7,691 bases of DNA from Reyranella sp. (GCA_004296815.1 SCVT01000234.1:1-7691); one strand, 5' to 3'; shown: positions 1 to 6,038, numbered from the stretch's first letter. The notes: generated from the sequence alone by a model not told the origin. Numbers and translations: made by a program.

Positions 1-13
1 GCTCTTCCGATCT
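1..13 (+). other. Illumina sequencing-adapter remnant at contig end
   Basis: The first 13 bases read GCTCTTCCGATCT, identical to the 3' end of the common Illumina TruSeq adapter (its reverse complement is AGATCGGAAGAGC). They sit exactly at the sequence edge. They also interrupt the conserved FN-(L/M)-x-P motif of the protease gene that runs off this edge. Both facts argue for untrimmed adapter rather than genome sequence. Confidence 0.94.
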
Positions 14-467
14 TGTTGAACACCGCCAGCACGATATTGATCAGGATCGCGTTCTCGAGATTGAGGACGGTCCACTGCTCGGCCGCGGGCGGCAGCAGGT
101 AGGTGACATGGGCGAGCGCGCCCGCGCATAGAGCGAGCGCCACGTTCGTTGCGGGACCGGCGGCCGCCACCCAGACCATGTCGCGGCGCGGATTGTTGAG
201 TGCGGCGAAATTCACCGGCACGGGCTTCGCATAGCCGAACAGGAAGGGCGCCCGCATCAGCAGCAGCGCGCCCGGCAGCAGCACCGTGCCCACGGGGTCG
301 ATGTGCTTGAAGGGATTGAGCGTCACGCGGCCCTGGTCCCAGGCCGTCCGGTCGCCGAAACGGTAGGCCACGAAGCCGTGCGCCGCCTCGTGCATCGTGA
401 TCGCCAGGATGGCGGGGATGATCCAGGTGGAGATCGTGTAAAGGGTCTCGTTCAGATCCAGATCCAC
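14..467 (-). CDS. Site-2 protease family (M50) intramembrane zinc metalloprotease, 3' end missing
   Basis: About 151 codons are visible from a GTG start at 467, which has a GGGGAC ribosome-binding site 6 bases upstream. No in-frame ATG lies nearby; a TTG further upstream would reach into the divergent gene. A hydrophobic helix leads into the zinc-binding motif HEAAH (His26, Glu27, His30). Then come a LNP...DP segment (residues 50-58), GYAKPVPVN (78-86) and AAAGPATN, all typical of the YwhC/SpoIVFB-like branch of M50 proteases. These cleave substrates within or next to the membrane. The reading ends at AVFN, where relatives continue with L/M-x-P-x-P-P-L-D-G-G, the third zinc ligand. That part is absent because the adapter replaces it, so the truncation is technical. 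The gene is divergent from the hydrolase at 506, and the two starts are 38 bp apart. The physiological substrate cannot be told from sequence. Confidence 0.9.
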
Positions 468-505
468 GGTCTTGTCCCCACCGGTGCTTCGTCTACGCTT
501 CGCCA

Positions 506-1375
506 ATGCATCTTCGCACAGTATCGCGCGGGCAAGCGGCAATATCGTGGACGATCTGTGTGCTCGCCCTGTTGCTGGCGTTGCCGGCCGTCGCGCAGCA
601 GAACGTGCGCGTGCCTGTGGAGCAGGGCGGCCGGACCGTGCAGCTCGCCGCGCAGCTCTTCCGGCCGGCCAATACGGCGCAGGCCGTCCCGGCCGTCGCG
701 ATCTTCCACGGCTGCGGCGGGCCGGGTCAGAACACCGCCCGAATGGCGGGGCTGCTCGCCTCCTGGGGCTACGCGGCGTTGGTGGTCGACAGCTTCTCGG
801 CGCGCGGCCAGAAGGACATCTGCGGCCGCAACTGGCCGACGCAAGGAGATGCCGAGGCGCGCGCCGGCGATATCGATGCCGCCCTCGCCTGGCTCGCCAA
901 GCAGCCCGGCGTCGATCCGCGGCGGCTCGCCTACATGGGCTATTCCTACGGCGGCGGCGTGGCGATGCTGCGCGCACTGTCCGGCCGGATGGAGGATGCG
1001 ACGCCGTCGCTCGCGCGCGCCGTCGTGCTGGTCTATCCCGATTGCGCGCTGGCCAATCCGCTGGGCACGCGGCTCCGCGCACGGCAGCCCATCCTGTTCG
1101 CCATGGGTGCGCTCGACGACTGGACGCCGGTCGCTCAGTGCAAGACTGTCATCGACCGCATCGCCGCCGGTCGCGATCTCGTGGAGACCAGGGTCTACGA
1201 GGGCGCGCATCACAGCTTCGACGCGCTTGGCCTGCCGGTGCGCTATCTCGACGGCGTCGGCAATCGCAGCAAGCCCGGCGGCTGCTGCGGCGCGCACTAC
1301 GGCGCGCACGAGCCCGCGTGGCAGCAGTTCGTCGTTGACGTGAAGGCGTTCCTGGCCAAGAACCTCGCCCCCTGA
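506..1375 (+). CDS. Exported dienelactone hydrolase family protein (alpha/beta hydrolase)
   Basis: This 289-residue protein begins with a signal peptide: Arg4/Arg8, a hydrophobic stretch at about 13-29, and a likely cleavage after AVA at residue 30. It is therefore probably periplasmic. The mature part is an alpha/beta hydrolase of the DLH type. It has an oxyanion-side HGCGG motif (68-72), the nucleophile elbow GYSYGG with Ser147 where classical dienelactone hydrolases have Cys, an acid at Asp204 or Asp205 (GALDDWTP), and His236 in GAHHSFD. DLH-family enzymes hydrolyse esters or lactones; the substrate here is unknown. The mature chain has six cysteines (70, 106, 180, 212, 260, 261), which would suit disulfides in the periplasm. 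No strong ribosome-binding site precedes the ATG. The reductase gene follows after 18 bp, so co-transcription is likely. Confidence 0.88.
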   Translation: MHLRTVSRGQAAISWTICVLALLLALPAVAQQNVRVPVEQGGRTVQLAAQLFRPANTAQAVPAVAIFHGCGGPGQNTARMAGLLASWGYAALVVDSFSARGQKDICGRNWPTQGDAEARAGDIDAALAWLAKQPGVDPRRLAYMGYSYGGGVAMLRALSGRMEDATPSLARAVVLVYPDCALANPLGTRLRARQPILFAMGALDDWTPVAQCKTVIDRIAAGRDLVETRVYEGAHHSFDALGLPVRYLDGVGNRSKPGGCCGAHYGAHEPAWQQFVVDVKAFLAKNLAP

Positions 1376-1393
1376 TTCACGCGAGGCTCGCAC

Positions 1394-1921
1394 ATGACCA
1401 AGACGATCTGGCACTGCCACATCGCGATCTCGCTCGACGGCAAGATCGCGCGTGCCGACGGCTCGTTTGATTGGCTGGAAAGCCATCCGGCCGAGGAGTT
1501 CGGTATCGAGGCGTTCCTGGAGGGCGTCGACGCGATCCTGATGGGGCGTAGCACCTACGATGCCGTGCGCGGCATGGGCGAGTGGCCCTATCCGGACAAG
1601 GCGGTGATCGTGATGACCGGCCGGCCGCTCGTTGACGCGCCACCGGGCATCGAGGCGCGCGCGGGCGATCTCGCTGTTGTTGCCGCGGAACTCGAGGGCC
1701 GCGGCTACGCCAAGGTCTGGGTCGAGGGCGGCGGCCAGGTGATCCGCGGCATGATCGCGGCCGGCAAGCTCGACGTGCTGGAGATGGCGATCGTGCCCAT
1801 CGTGCTCGGCGACGGCATCCCGCTCTTTCCGCCGGGCACCCCAGGCCTGAAACTCGCGCTGAAATCCTGCGCGCCGCGCAGCGCGGGTGCGCTGCACGTC
1901 GTCTACGAAGCGGTGCGCTGA
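1394..1921 (+). CDS. Dihydrofolate reductase / RibD C-terminal domain family protein
   Basis: This 175-residue cytosolic protein has the DHFR/RibD-C fold signature along its length. It shows AISLDGKIA (11-19), SFDWL (24-28), the GRSTYD nucleotide-side motif (51-56), an MTGRPL strand-turn (74-79), VEGGGQVI (110-117), and PIVLGDGIPLF (135-145) near the end. Family members bind NAD(P)H and reduce pterin- or pyrimidine-like compounds. Most of these stand-alone proteins have no proven substrate, and nothing here shows it is the cell's essential folA or ribD. The ATG is preceded by GCGAGG about eight bases upstream. It lies 18 bp downstream of the hydrolase gene, so the two are probably one transcription unit. 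Length matches the family, and no break or missing motif is seen. Confidence 0.88.
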   Translation: MTKTIWHCHIAISLDGKIARADGSFDWLESHPAEEFGIEAFLEGVDAILMGRSTYDAVRGMGEWPYPDKAVIVMTGRPLVDAPPGIEARAGDLAVVAAELEGRGYAKVWVEGGGQVIRGMIAAGKLDVLEMAIVPIVLGDGIPLFPPGTPGLKLALKSCAPRSAGALHVVYEAVR

Positions 1922-1933
1922 CGCGAATCGCGT
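1921..1933. repeat. Short palindrome overlapping the reductase stop codon
   Basis: ACGCGAATCGCGT is a near-perfect 13-base palindrome (arms ACGCGA and TCGCGT around a central A). It lies immediately upstream of, and touches, the proposed -35 box for the porin gene. It could be an operator half-site pair. In a GC-rich genome such short palindromes are also common by chance. Confidence 0.25.
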
Positions 1934-1962
1934 TGTCCATCCCGAGGTACCGCCCCTAGGAT
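1933..1962 (+). promoter_or_regulatory. Candidate sigma-70-type promoter for the porin gene
   Basis: TTGTCC (1933-1938) and TAGGAT (1957-1962) are separated by 18 bp. Each matches four of six consensus bases. The predicted transcription start near 1969 would leave a leader of about 15 nt carrying the purine-rich ribosome-binding site just before the GTG start at 1985. This is pattern matching only. Confidence 0.4.
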
Positions 1963-1984
1963 CGAGGCGACTTGGGGGGAGAGG

Positions 1985-3280
1985 GTGGAGATTCGTGCGT
2001 CCGGCCACGCGGGGTGGCTGCCGGCCTTGTCGCTGCTCGGAGCGAGTCTGGTCGCCGTGCCGGAGCCCGCGATGGCCCAGGCACCTGCGCCGACGCCTGC
2101 GGCTCAGACCGCAGCGCCCGGCGTGCGCCATGTCGGTCGCGTGCACGACCGGATCCGCGCCGCCAAGGAGCGCGAGGACCGTACGCTCGAGCAGGAGGTC
2201 GACAACGCGGTCAAGCGCGTCGGCCAGGCCAAGCGGCAGATCGCGGACACGACCGGCATCACTTACGCGATGACGGTCTCGGCGCTCGGCCAATGGGGCA
2301 CGCCCGACGGCGGCTACGGTGCGGTGCAGGGCCTGTTCACGCCGTCGGTCGACTGGAAGCTGTACGACAATCACCCTATCGGCAGCGGCTCGTTCCAGTT
2401 TTCCTACATCGCGACGCAGTACTGGTCGTCGCCCACGGCGGCCGCCCTCCAGGGCCGGCTCAATCTCAACAGCCCTATCAACGACTATCCGGGCAACTCG
2501 CTCACCTTCGCGCAGGTGAGCTTCACGCACGACTTCCCCGGCAACTGGCTCGCCGTGACGCTGGGCCAGTACCCGTTCGCCAACTTCGACGGCAACGCCT
2601 ACGCCAACAACCAGCAGGTCAACTTCCTCGGTTACTCGCTGTCGCAGAACGGCAGCCAGAACTACTCGCTGGGCAGCCTCGGCGCCTATGCGCAGATCAA
2701 CCCGACGAAGGAGATCACGTTCGCCACGGGATTCCAGGACGCAAACAACGTCAGCGGGACGTCGATCCTGTTCAACACGGTGGGCCAAGGCCCCTATGCA
2801 TGGTTCGCCTATGGCGCCTGGTCGCCGACCTTCGGCAAGCTGGGGCAGGGCGACTACGGATTGCTCTACTACGAGGTGCCGGGCGTGCCCCTGCAGCCGC
2901 AGGCGAGCTCGGGCCTGTCGTTCAGCGCCTCGCAGCCGCTTGGGCCGCACTGGGGCGTGTTCCTGCGTGCCAACACGGCGTGGAACTCGAGCTGGTACAT
3001 CCAGTCCTCGATCGCCGGCGGCGCCGTCTACAACAACCCGCTGGGCCGTAGTCCGCTCGACCAGATTGGCCTGGGTGTCGCCTGGAACAGCACCAACCAG
3101 AGCCTCTATGCCGGGACCTTCGCGCTGCCGAGCGAGACAATGGTCGAGCTCTACTGGGCCTGGACGTTCTTCCAGCGGCTGCAGGTCACGCCCGACCTGC
3201 AGCTCTATTTCCAGCCGGCGCTGACACCGACGCAGCAGCTCGCTGCGGTGTTTTCGCTCCGGGTGGCGGTGTTGTTCTGA
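1985..3280 (+). CDS. OprB-like carbohydrate-type outer-membrane porin
   Basis: The GTG start follows a GGGGGGAGAGG ribosome-binding site directly and gives 431 residues. A signal peptide ends at AMA (cleavage near residue 31). An Ala/Pro/Gln-rich linker follows, then a charged helical stretch at about 50-88 rich in Arg, Lys and Glu, likely a coiled coil. The remainder alternates polar and aromatic residues as in a beta barrel. The end resembles OprB-family porins: VTPDLQLYFQPA (401-412), followed by a last strand ending in AVLF. The C-terminal Phe is the usual Bam-recognition signal. OprB porins let sugars or other small solutes cross the outer membrane; the solute here is unknown. The inner-membrane permease gene follows after 42 bp, suggesting a shared uptake role. 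Family assignment rests on the C-terminal motif and overall pattern, so it is moderately sure; that it is an outer-membrane barrel is surer. Confidence 0.75.
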   Translation: MEIRASGHAGWLPALSLLGASLVAVPEPAMAQAPAPTPAAQTAAPGVRHVGRVHDRIRAAKEREDRTLEQEVDNAVKRVGQAKRQIADTTGITYAMTVSALGQWGTPDGGYGAVQGLFTPSVDWKLYDNHPIGSGSFQFSYIATQYWSSPTAAALQGRLNLNSPINDYPGNSLTFAQVSFTHDFPGNWLAVTLGQYPFANFDGNAYANNQQVNFLGYSLSQNGSQNYSLGSLGAYAQINPTKEITFATGFQDANNVSGTSILFNTVGQGPYAWFAYGAWSPTFGKLGQGDYGLLYYEVPGVPLQPQASSGLSFSASQPLGPHWGVFLRANTAWNSSWYIQSSIAGGAVYNNPLGRSPLDQIGLGVAWNSTNQSLYAGTFALPSETMVELYWAWTFFQRLQVTPDLQLYFQPALTPTQQLAAVFSLRVAVLF

Positions 3281-3322
3281 TGGTTTGCCTGTAGGCTGAC
3301 CGAGGGGAGAGGGGGCTGATCG

Positions 3323-4654
3323 ATGGCCGACACAATCACGCCGCCTGGACAGGGACACGGGCAGGGGCACGGGCACGGGCCGATGCGGATGTGGAGCGTC
3401 TCGGCGCTCGGCATCGGCTCGATGGTCGGCGCGGGCATCTTCGCGCTGCTGGGGCAGGCCGCACTGATGGCCGGCAGCGACGTCTATCTCTCCTTCGCCA
3501 TCGGCGGCGTCATCGCGCTGCTCTCGGGCTACTCCTACTCCCGTCTCGCCGCCCGCTTCCCGAGCTCGGGCGGCATCATGGACTATTTCGACCGCGCCTT
3601 TCCGTCGCCGGTCGTGGCGGGCGGCCTGTCGGTCCTCTACCTGGTGACGCAGATCGTCTCGATCGCGATGATCGCCAAGACCTTCGGCGCCTATACCGAC
3701 CGCCTGCTGCTGGGCGACGTCTCGGCGCCTTACGTGGCCAACATCTTCGCCTCGGCGATCGTCGTCATCCTGGTCATCGTCAACATGGTGGGTTCGGGCA
3801 CGGTGGGTCGCATCGAGGAGCTGCTGGTCGCGGCCAAGCTGTTGATCCTGACAGCGCTGCTGCTGGCCGGTGTGCCGAGCATCGATCCCGCCATGCTGCA
3901 GAAAGGGCCGACCGTCGGATCGGCGACGCTGTTCGCCAGCGTCGGGCTCACCTTCTTCGCCTATGCCGGCTACGGCATGATGACCAACGCCTCGGGCCAC
4001 GTCGCCAATCCCGCCGTGACGATCCCGCGTGCCATCTTCCTCGCCATCGCCGTCGTGATCGTCCTCTACATCGGCCTGTCGGTGATCGTGCTGGGCAACA
4101 TCTCGCCCGACGAGCTGGCGCGCTACTCGAGCACGGCGGTGGCGCAGGCCGCCAAGCCCGTCCTCGGCCATGCCGGCTTCGTCATCGTGTCGATCGGTGC
4201 GCTGTTCGCGACCTCCTCGGCGATCAATGCCAGCATCTTCTGCGCCCTCGAGGTCTCGCGCGGGCTCGCGGCCAAGGGCCAGCTTCCCGCCGTGTTCGGG
4301 CGCGCCGCCTGGGGGCAGGGGACACGCGGGCTGGTGTGGTCGACCGGCGCGATCCTGGTGATGGTCAACTTCTTCGATCTCGGCGCCATCGCCCAGGTCG
4401 CGGGCGCCACCTTCCTGATCTCCTACCTCGGCGTCTTCGCCGCCCATTGGCGCCTGCACAAGGAGGCGGGCGGATCGCGCCTGCTGATCGTGGGCGGCGC
4501 GGCGCTGATGCTGGTCGTGCTCCTCGCTTTCATGCAAAGCCTGTGGTCGACGCAGCCGTCGGCGATCTGGCTCACCGTGCTGGCGGTGGCCGGCAGCCTC
4601 GCAGTCGAGTGGCTGGTCCAGCGGCGACGCGGCGCCGAAGGTGCAGCGCGCTAG
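3323..4654 (+). CDS. APC superfamily amino acid/amine permease
   Basis: This 443-residue polytopic membrane protein has about twelve hydrophobic segments, the first at about 24-48 and the last at about 413-432. The first helix carries GSMVGAGIFAL (32-42), the unwound-helix motif typical of amino acid-polyamine-organocation transporters. Helix 6 carries FFAYAGYG (about 210-217), also usual for the family. A cytoplasmic Arg-rich tail closes the protein. The ATG at 3323 has a strong GGGAGAGGGGG site just upstream. A second in-frame ATG at 3383 (residue 21) lies after a Gly-Gln/His repeat and is a possible alternative start. APC carriers move amino acids, amines or related cations using proton or sodium gradients; no residue here fixes the substrate. 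It lies 42 bp after the porin gene with no terminator visible between, so the two are probably co-transcribed. Confidence 0.88.
   Translation: MADTITPPGQGHGQGHGHGPMRMWSVSALGIGSMVGAGIFALLGQAALMAGSDVYLSFAIGGVIALLSGYSYSRLAARFPSSGGIMDYFDRAFPSPVVAGGLSVLYLVTQIVSIAMIAKTFGAYTDRLLLGDVSAPYVANIFASAIVVILVIVNMVGSGTVGRIEELLVAAKLLILTALLLAGVPSIDPAMLQKGPTVGSATLFASVGLTFFAYAGYGMMTNASGHVANPAVTIPRAIFLAIAVVIVLYIGLSVIVLGNISPDELARYSSTAVAQAAKPVLGHAGFVIVSIGALFATSSAINASIFCALEVSRGLAAKGQLPAVFGRAAWGQGTRGLVWSTGAILVMVNFFDLGAIAQVAGATFLISYLGVFAAHWRLHKEAGGSRLLIVGGAALMLVVLLAFMQSLWSTQPSAIWLTVLAVAGSLAVEWLVQRRRGAEGAAR
3347..3376 (+). repeat. Hexanucleotide tandem repeat encoding Gly-Gln/Gly-His
   Basis: Five consecutive units of the pattern GG(A/G)CA(G/C) encode Gly-Gln, Gly-His, Gly-Gln, Gly-His and Gly-His at residues 9-18 of the permease. 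Gain or loss of a unit would keep the reading frame, so the length may vary between strains. The histidines could bind a metal ion on the cytoplasmic side, which is an inference. Confidence 0.7.
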
Positions 4655-4714
4655 GCCGCAATGCGATCCGCTGCTAGGCTCGTTTTCCCAGTCGAGGTGT
4701 AGAAGACCGATGTA

Positions 4715-4742
4715 GTCGCAGGTTCGATCCCATCGCCGACCA
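4715..4742 (+). other. tRNA 3'-end-like stretch (doubtful remnant)
   Basis: GTCGCAGGTTCGATCCC followed by ATCGCCGACCA resembles a tRNA T-arm, acceptor strand and CCA. The T-loop TTCGATC is canonical. The 3' half of the T-stem is about three bases short, so only part of the stem pairs. I find no D-arm, anticodon arm or 5' acceptor strand upstream. It could be a decayed tRNA fragment or coincidence. Confidence 0.15.
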
Positions 4743-4767
4743 GATGCCCGCCATCCGCGCGGGCATC
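4743..4767 (+). terminator. Perfect 9-bp hairpin, possible transcription terminator
   Basis: GATGCCCGC (4743-4751) and GCGGGCATC (4759-4767) are perfect inverted copies around a 7-base loop. No T-run follows, so it is not a classical intrinsic terminator. It still lies in the right place to end the porin-permease transcript. It also covers the ATG at 4744, which argues against using that ATG as the start of the acetyltransferase gene. Confidence 0.45.
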
Positions 4768-4815
4768 GTGCGTTGGCTCGTCGAACCCCATCCACTATCG
4801 CATCGGACTTGCCTC

Positions 4816-5235
4816 ATGATTCGCAAAGCACTTCTCGCCGACCGGCCCCGCATCCACGAGGTGCGCATGGCGGTGCGCGAAAACCGCCTCCTGAACCCCG
4901 TCACGCGCGCCAAGGTCGACGACGTCGCCACCTGGATCTTCGACAACGGCGCCTTCTGGGTGTGGGAGGAGGCGGGCGCCGTGCAGGGCTTCGCCGTCGC
5001 CGACATCCGCGACGGCACGATCTTCGGCCTGTTCATCCATCCCGACTACGAGGGCCGCGGCATCGCCCGCGCGCTCCTGCCGCTCGCCTGCGCCGATCTC
5101 AAGGCGGCGGGCTACGCGGTCGCGACGCTCACCACCGGCCCCGGCACGCGCGCCGAGGGCTTCTACCGCGAGAACGGCTGGCGCGAGACCGGACGCCAGG
5201 ACGACGGGCAGGTCATCTTCGTGAAGGACCTGTAG
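4816..5235 (+). CDS. GNAT family N-acetyltransferase
   Basis: This protein has 139 residues from the ATG at 4816. That start is chosen because family members begin with a strand like MIRKALLADRPRI; the in-frame ATG at 4744 would add 24 unrelated residues and lies inside a hairpin. The acetyl-CoA-binding motif A is clear: FGLFIHPDYEGRGIARALL, with the pyrophosphate loop E-G-R-G-I-A at 79-84. The C-terminal half ends with FYRENGW, the usual helix-turn-strand of the GNAT core. The enzyme would transfer an acetyl group to an amine on a small molecule or protein; the acceptor is unknown. No convincing ribosome-binding site precedes either start. Its last 23 bases overlap the convergent racemase gene. 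Confidence 0.85.
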   Translation: MIRKALLADRPRIHEVRMAVRENRLLNPVTRAKVDDVATWIFDNGAFWVWEEAGAVQGFAVADIRDGTIFGLFIHPDYEGRGIARALLPLACADLKAAGYAVATLTTGPGTRAEGFYRENGWRETGRQDDGQVIFVKDL

Positions 5236-5914
5236 CCCGCGCGAGCGCCGCGCGCGCGAGCAGCCGCGTCGAGTCGAGCGTCGGCAGGCTCGAATTGGCG
5301 TCGCTGATGATCAGCGGAATCTCCGTGCAGCCGAGCACGACGGCATCGCAGCCGTCGCGCTTCAGGCGGTCGATGATCCTCTGGAACGTGGCGATGCCTT
5401 GTGGCGTGAAGCGGCTCATGACGAGCTCGTCCATGATCACGCGGTTGGCCTCCTCGCGCTCCTCCGGCGTCGGCTTCAGCCAGGCGAGACCCGCCGCCTC
5501 GAGCTTCTCGGGATAGACCTCGCTGTCGACCAGCCAGCGCGTGCCGGTGATGCCGATCTTGGCGTACCCGCGCGCCTTTGCCTCGGCGGCCGCGACCTCG
5601 GCGATGTGCAGCCAGGGCAGCGGCGAGCGCGGCGTCACGTGGGCCATCGCCTGGTGGATCGTGTTGTCGGGGCAGATCAGGAAATCGGCGCCGGCCTTTG
5701 CGAGCTTCTCCGCCGAGGAAAGCATCAGCTCAGCCACGCCCTTGCGGTCGCCGGCGTCGAGGCACACGACATAGTCGGCGAGCGAATGGGTGTGCAGCGA
5801 GACCTCGGGATGCGCATGCGGGCCGAGCAGGCCGGCGCCTTCGACGCAGATGGTCTTGTAGCAAAGCGCCGCGCCTTCGGCGGAGCAGGCGACGATTCCG
5901 ATGTGCTGGGTCAT
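5213..5914 (-). CDS. Aspartate/glutamate racemase family protein
   Basis: This 233-residue cytosolic protein of the Asp/Glu racemase superfamily has the expected two-lobed layout. An N-terminal GIVACSAEGAALCY loop (6-19) is followed by the first cysteine region ICPDNTIH (Cys81, Asn84, Thr85), a second-lobe strand IGITGTRW (120-127), and the second cysteine in LGCTEIPLI (Cys196). Members use two cysteines, or a Cys/Thr pair, to abstract and return a proton at the alpha carbon of amino acids without a cofactor. Relatives also include hydantoin racemase and maleate isomerase, so the substrate is open. In this protein Cys81 is spaced two residues from Asn-Thr (C-P-D-N-T), where the simple family motif is C-N-T or C-T-N-T. 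The gene converges on and overlaps the acetyltransferase by 23 bp. Its ATG follows a good -10 box by only 7 bp. Confidence 0.87.
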   Translation of the reverse strand: MTQHIGIVACSAEGAALCYKTICVEGAGLLGPHAHPEVSLHTHSLADYVVCLDAGDRKGVAELMLSSAEKLAKAGADFLICPDNTIHQAMAHVTPRSPLPWLHIAEVAAAEAKARGYAKIGITGTRWLVDSEVYPEKLEAAGLAWLKPTPEEREEANRVIMDELVMSRFTPQGIATFQRIIDRLKRDGCDAVVLGCTEIPLIISDANSSLPTLDSTRLLARAALARATGPSRR

Positions 5915-5921
5915 GGCCTTG

Positions 5922-5949
5922 AATATAGGGCGCCGGTTTGCAGGTTCAG
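5922..5949 (-). promoter_or_regulatory. Candidate promoter of the racemase gene, possibly leaderless
   Basis: On the minus strand, CTGAAC (5949-5944) and TATATT (5927-5922) are 16 bp apart. The -10 matches five of six consensus bases and the -35 three of six. The expected start of transcription falls at about 5914-5916, on or next to the ATG. The only Shine-Dalgarno-like bases (AAGG) lie two bases from the ATG, too close to work well. Confidence 0.4.
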
Positions 5950-5967
5950 CAGGTTTCGTGCTAGATA
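5938..5967 (+). promoter_or_regulatory. Candidate extended -10 promoter facing the plus strand
   Basis: TTGCAG (5938-5943) and TAGATA (5962-5967) are 18 bp apart, with TGC directly before the -10 giving an extended -10 element. Each hexamer matches only three of six consensus bases. The -35 directly abuts that of the proposed racemase promoter on the other strand. It would feed transcription into the terminator at 5999. Confidence 0.28.
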
Positions 5968-5973
5968 TTCGAT

Positions 5974-6038
5974 ACGCTGACGACGCTCGTCATTTCATCG
6001 GCCTGCCCGGTCCCACCGCGGCGGGCCGTTTGCGTTTT
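5974..6038 (+). ncRNA. Candidate small RNA of about 65 nt
   Basis: No protein gene on the plus strand accounts for the strong terminator at 5999-6038, while a weak promoter lies just upstream. The predicted transcript would contain a small hairpin (GACGA, loop CGC, TCGTC at 5979-5991), a short AU-rich linker ATTTCAT, and then the large terminator hairpin with its U-rich tail. That layout is typical of small regulatory RNAs. I recognise no known RNA family. Expression is not shown. Confidence 0.3.
5999..6038 (+). terminator. Strong intrinsic terminator, plus strand
   Basis: CGGCCTGCC (5999-6007) pairs with GGCGGGCCG (6020-6028), one pair being G-U. Inside it CGGT (6008-6011) pairs with ACCG (6015-6018) around CCC, leaving one bulged C. 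The 13-pair stem is followed by TTTGCGTTTT (6029-6038). The T-rich tail exists only on this strand; the other side reads ATGAAATG on the minus strand. Confidence 0.68.

Noticed and set aside
452..4795. A 1447-codon open frame on the minus strand, antisense to four plus-strand genes
   Set aside because: The genes at 506, 1394, 1985 and 3323 all happen to be in the same frame, and this open frame is their exact codon-for-codon complement. Its stops could arise only from TTA, CTA or TCA codons, which GC-rich genes avoid. Its Arg/His/Asp-rich translation has no fold-like pattern, while every sense gene has clear family motifs.
4744..4815. N-terminal extension of the acetyltransferase starting at ATG 4744
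   Set aside because: The ATG lies in the stem of a perfect hairpin, lacks a ribosome-binding site, and the added 24 residues do not resemble the start of GNAT proteins.
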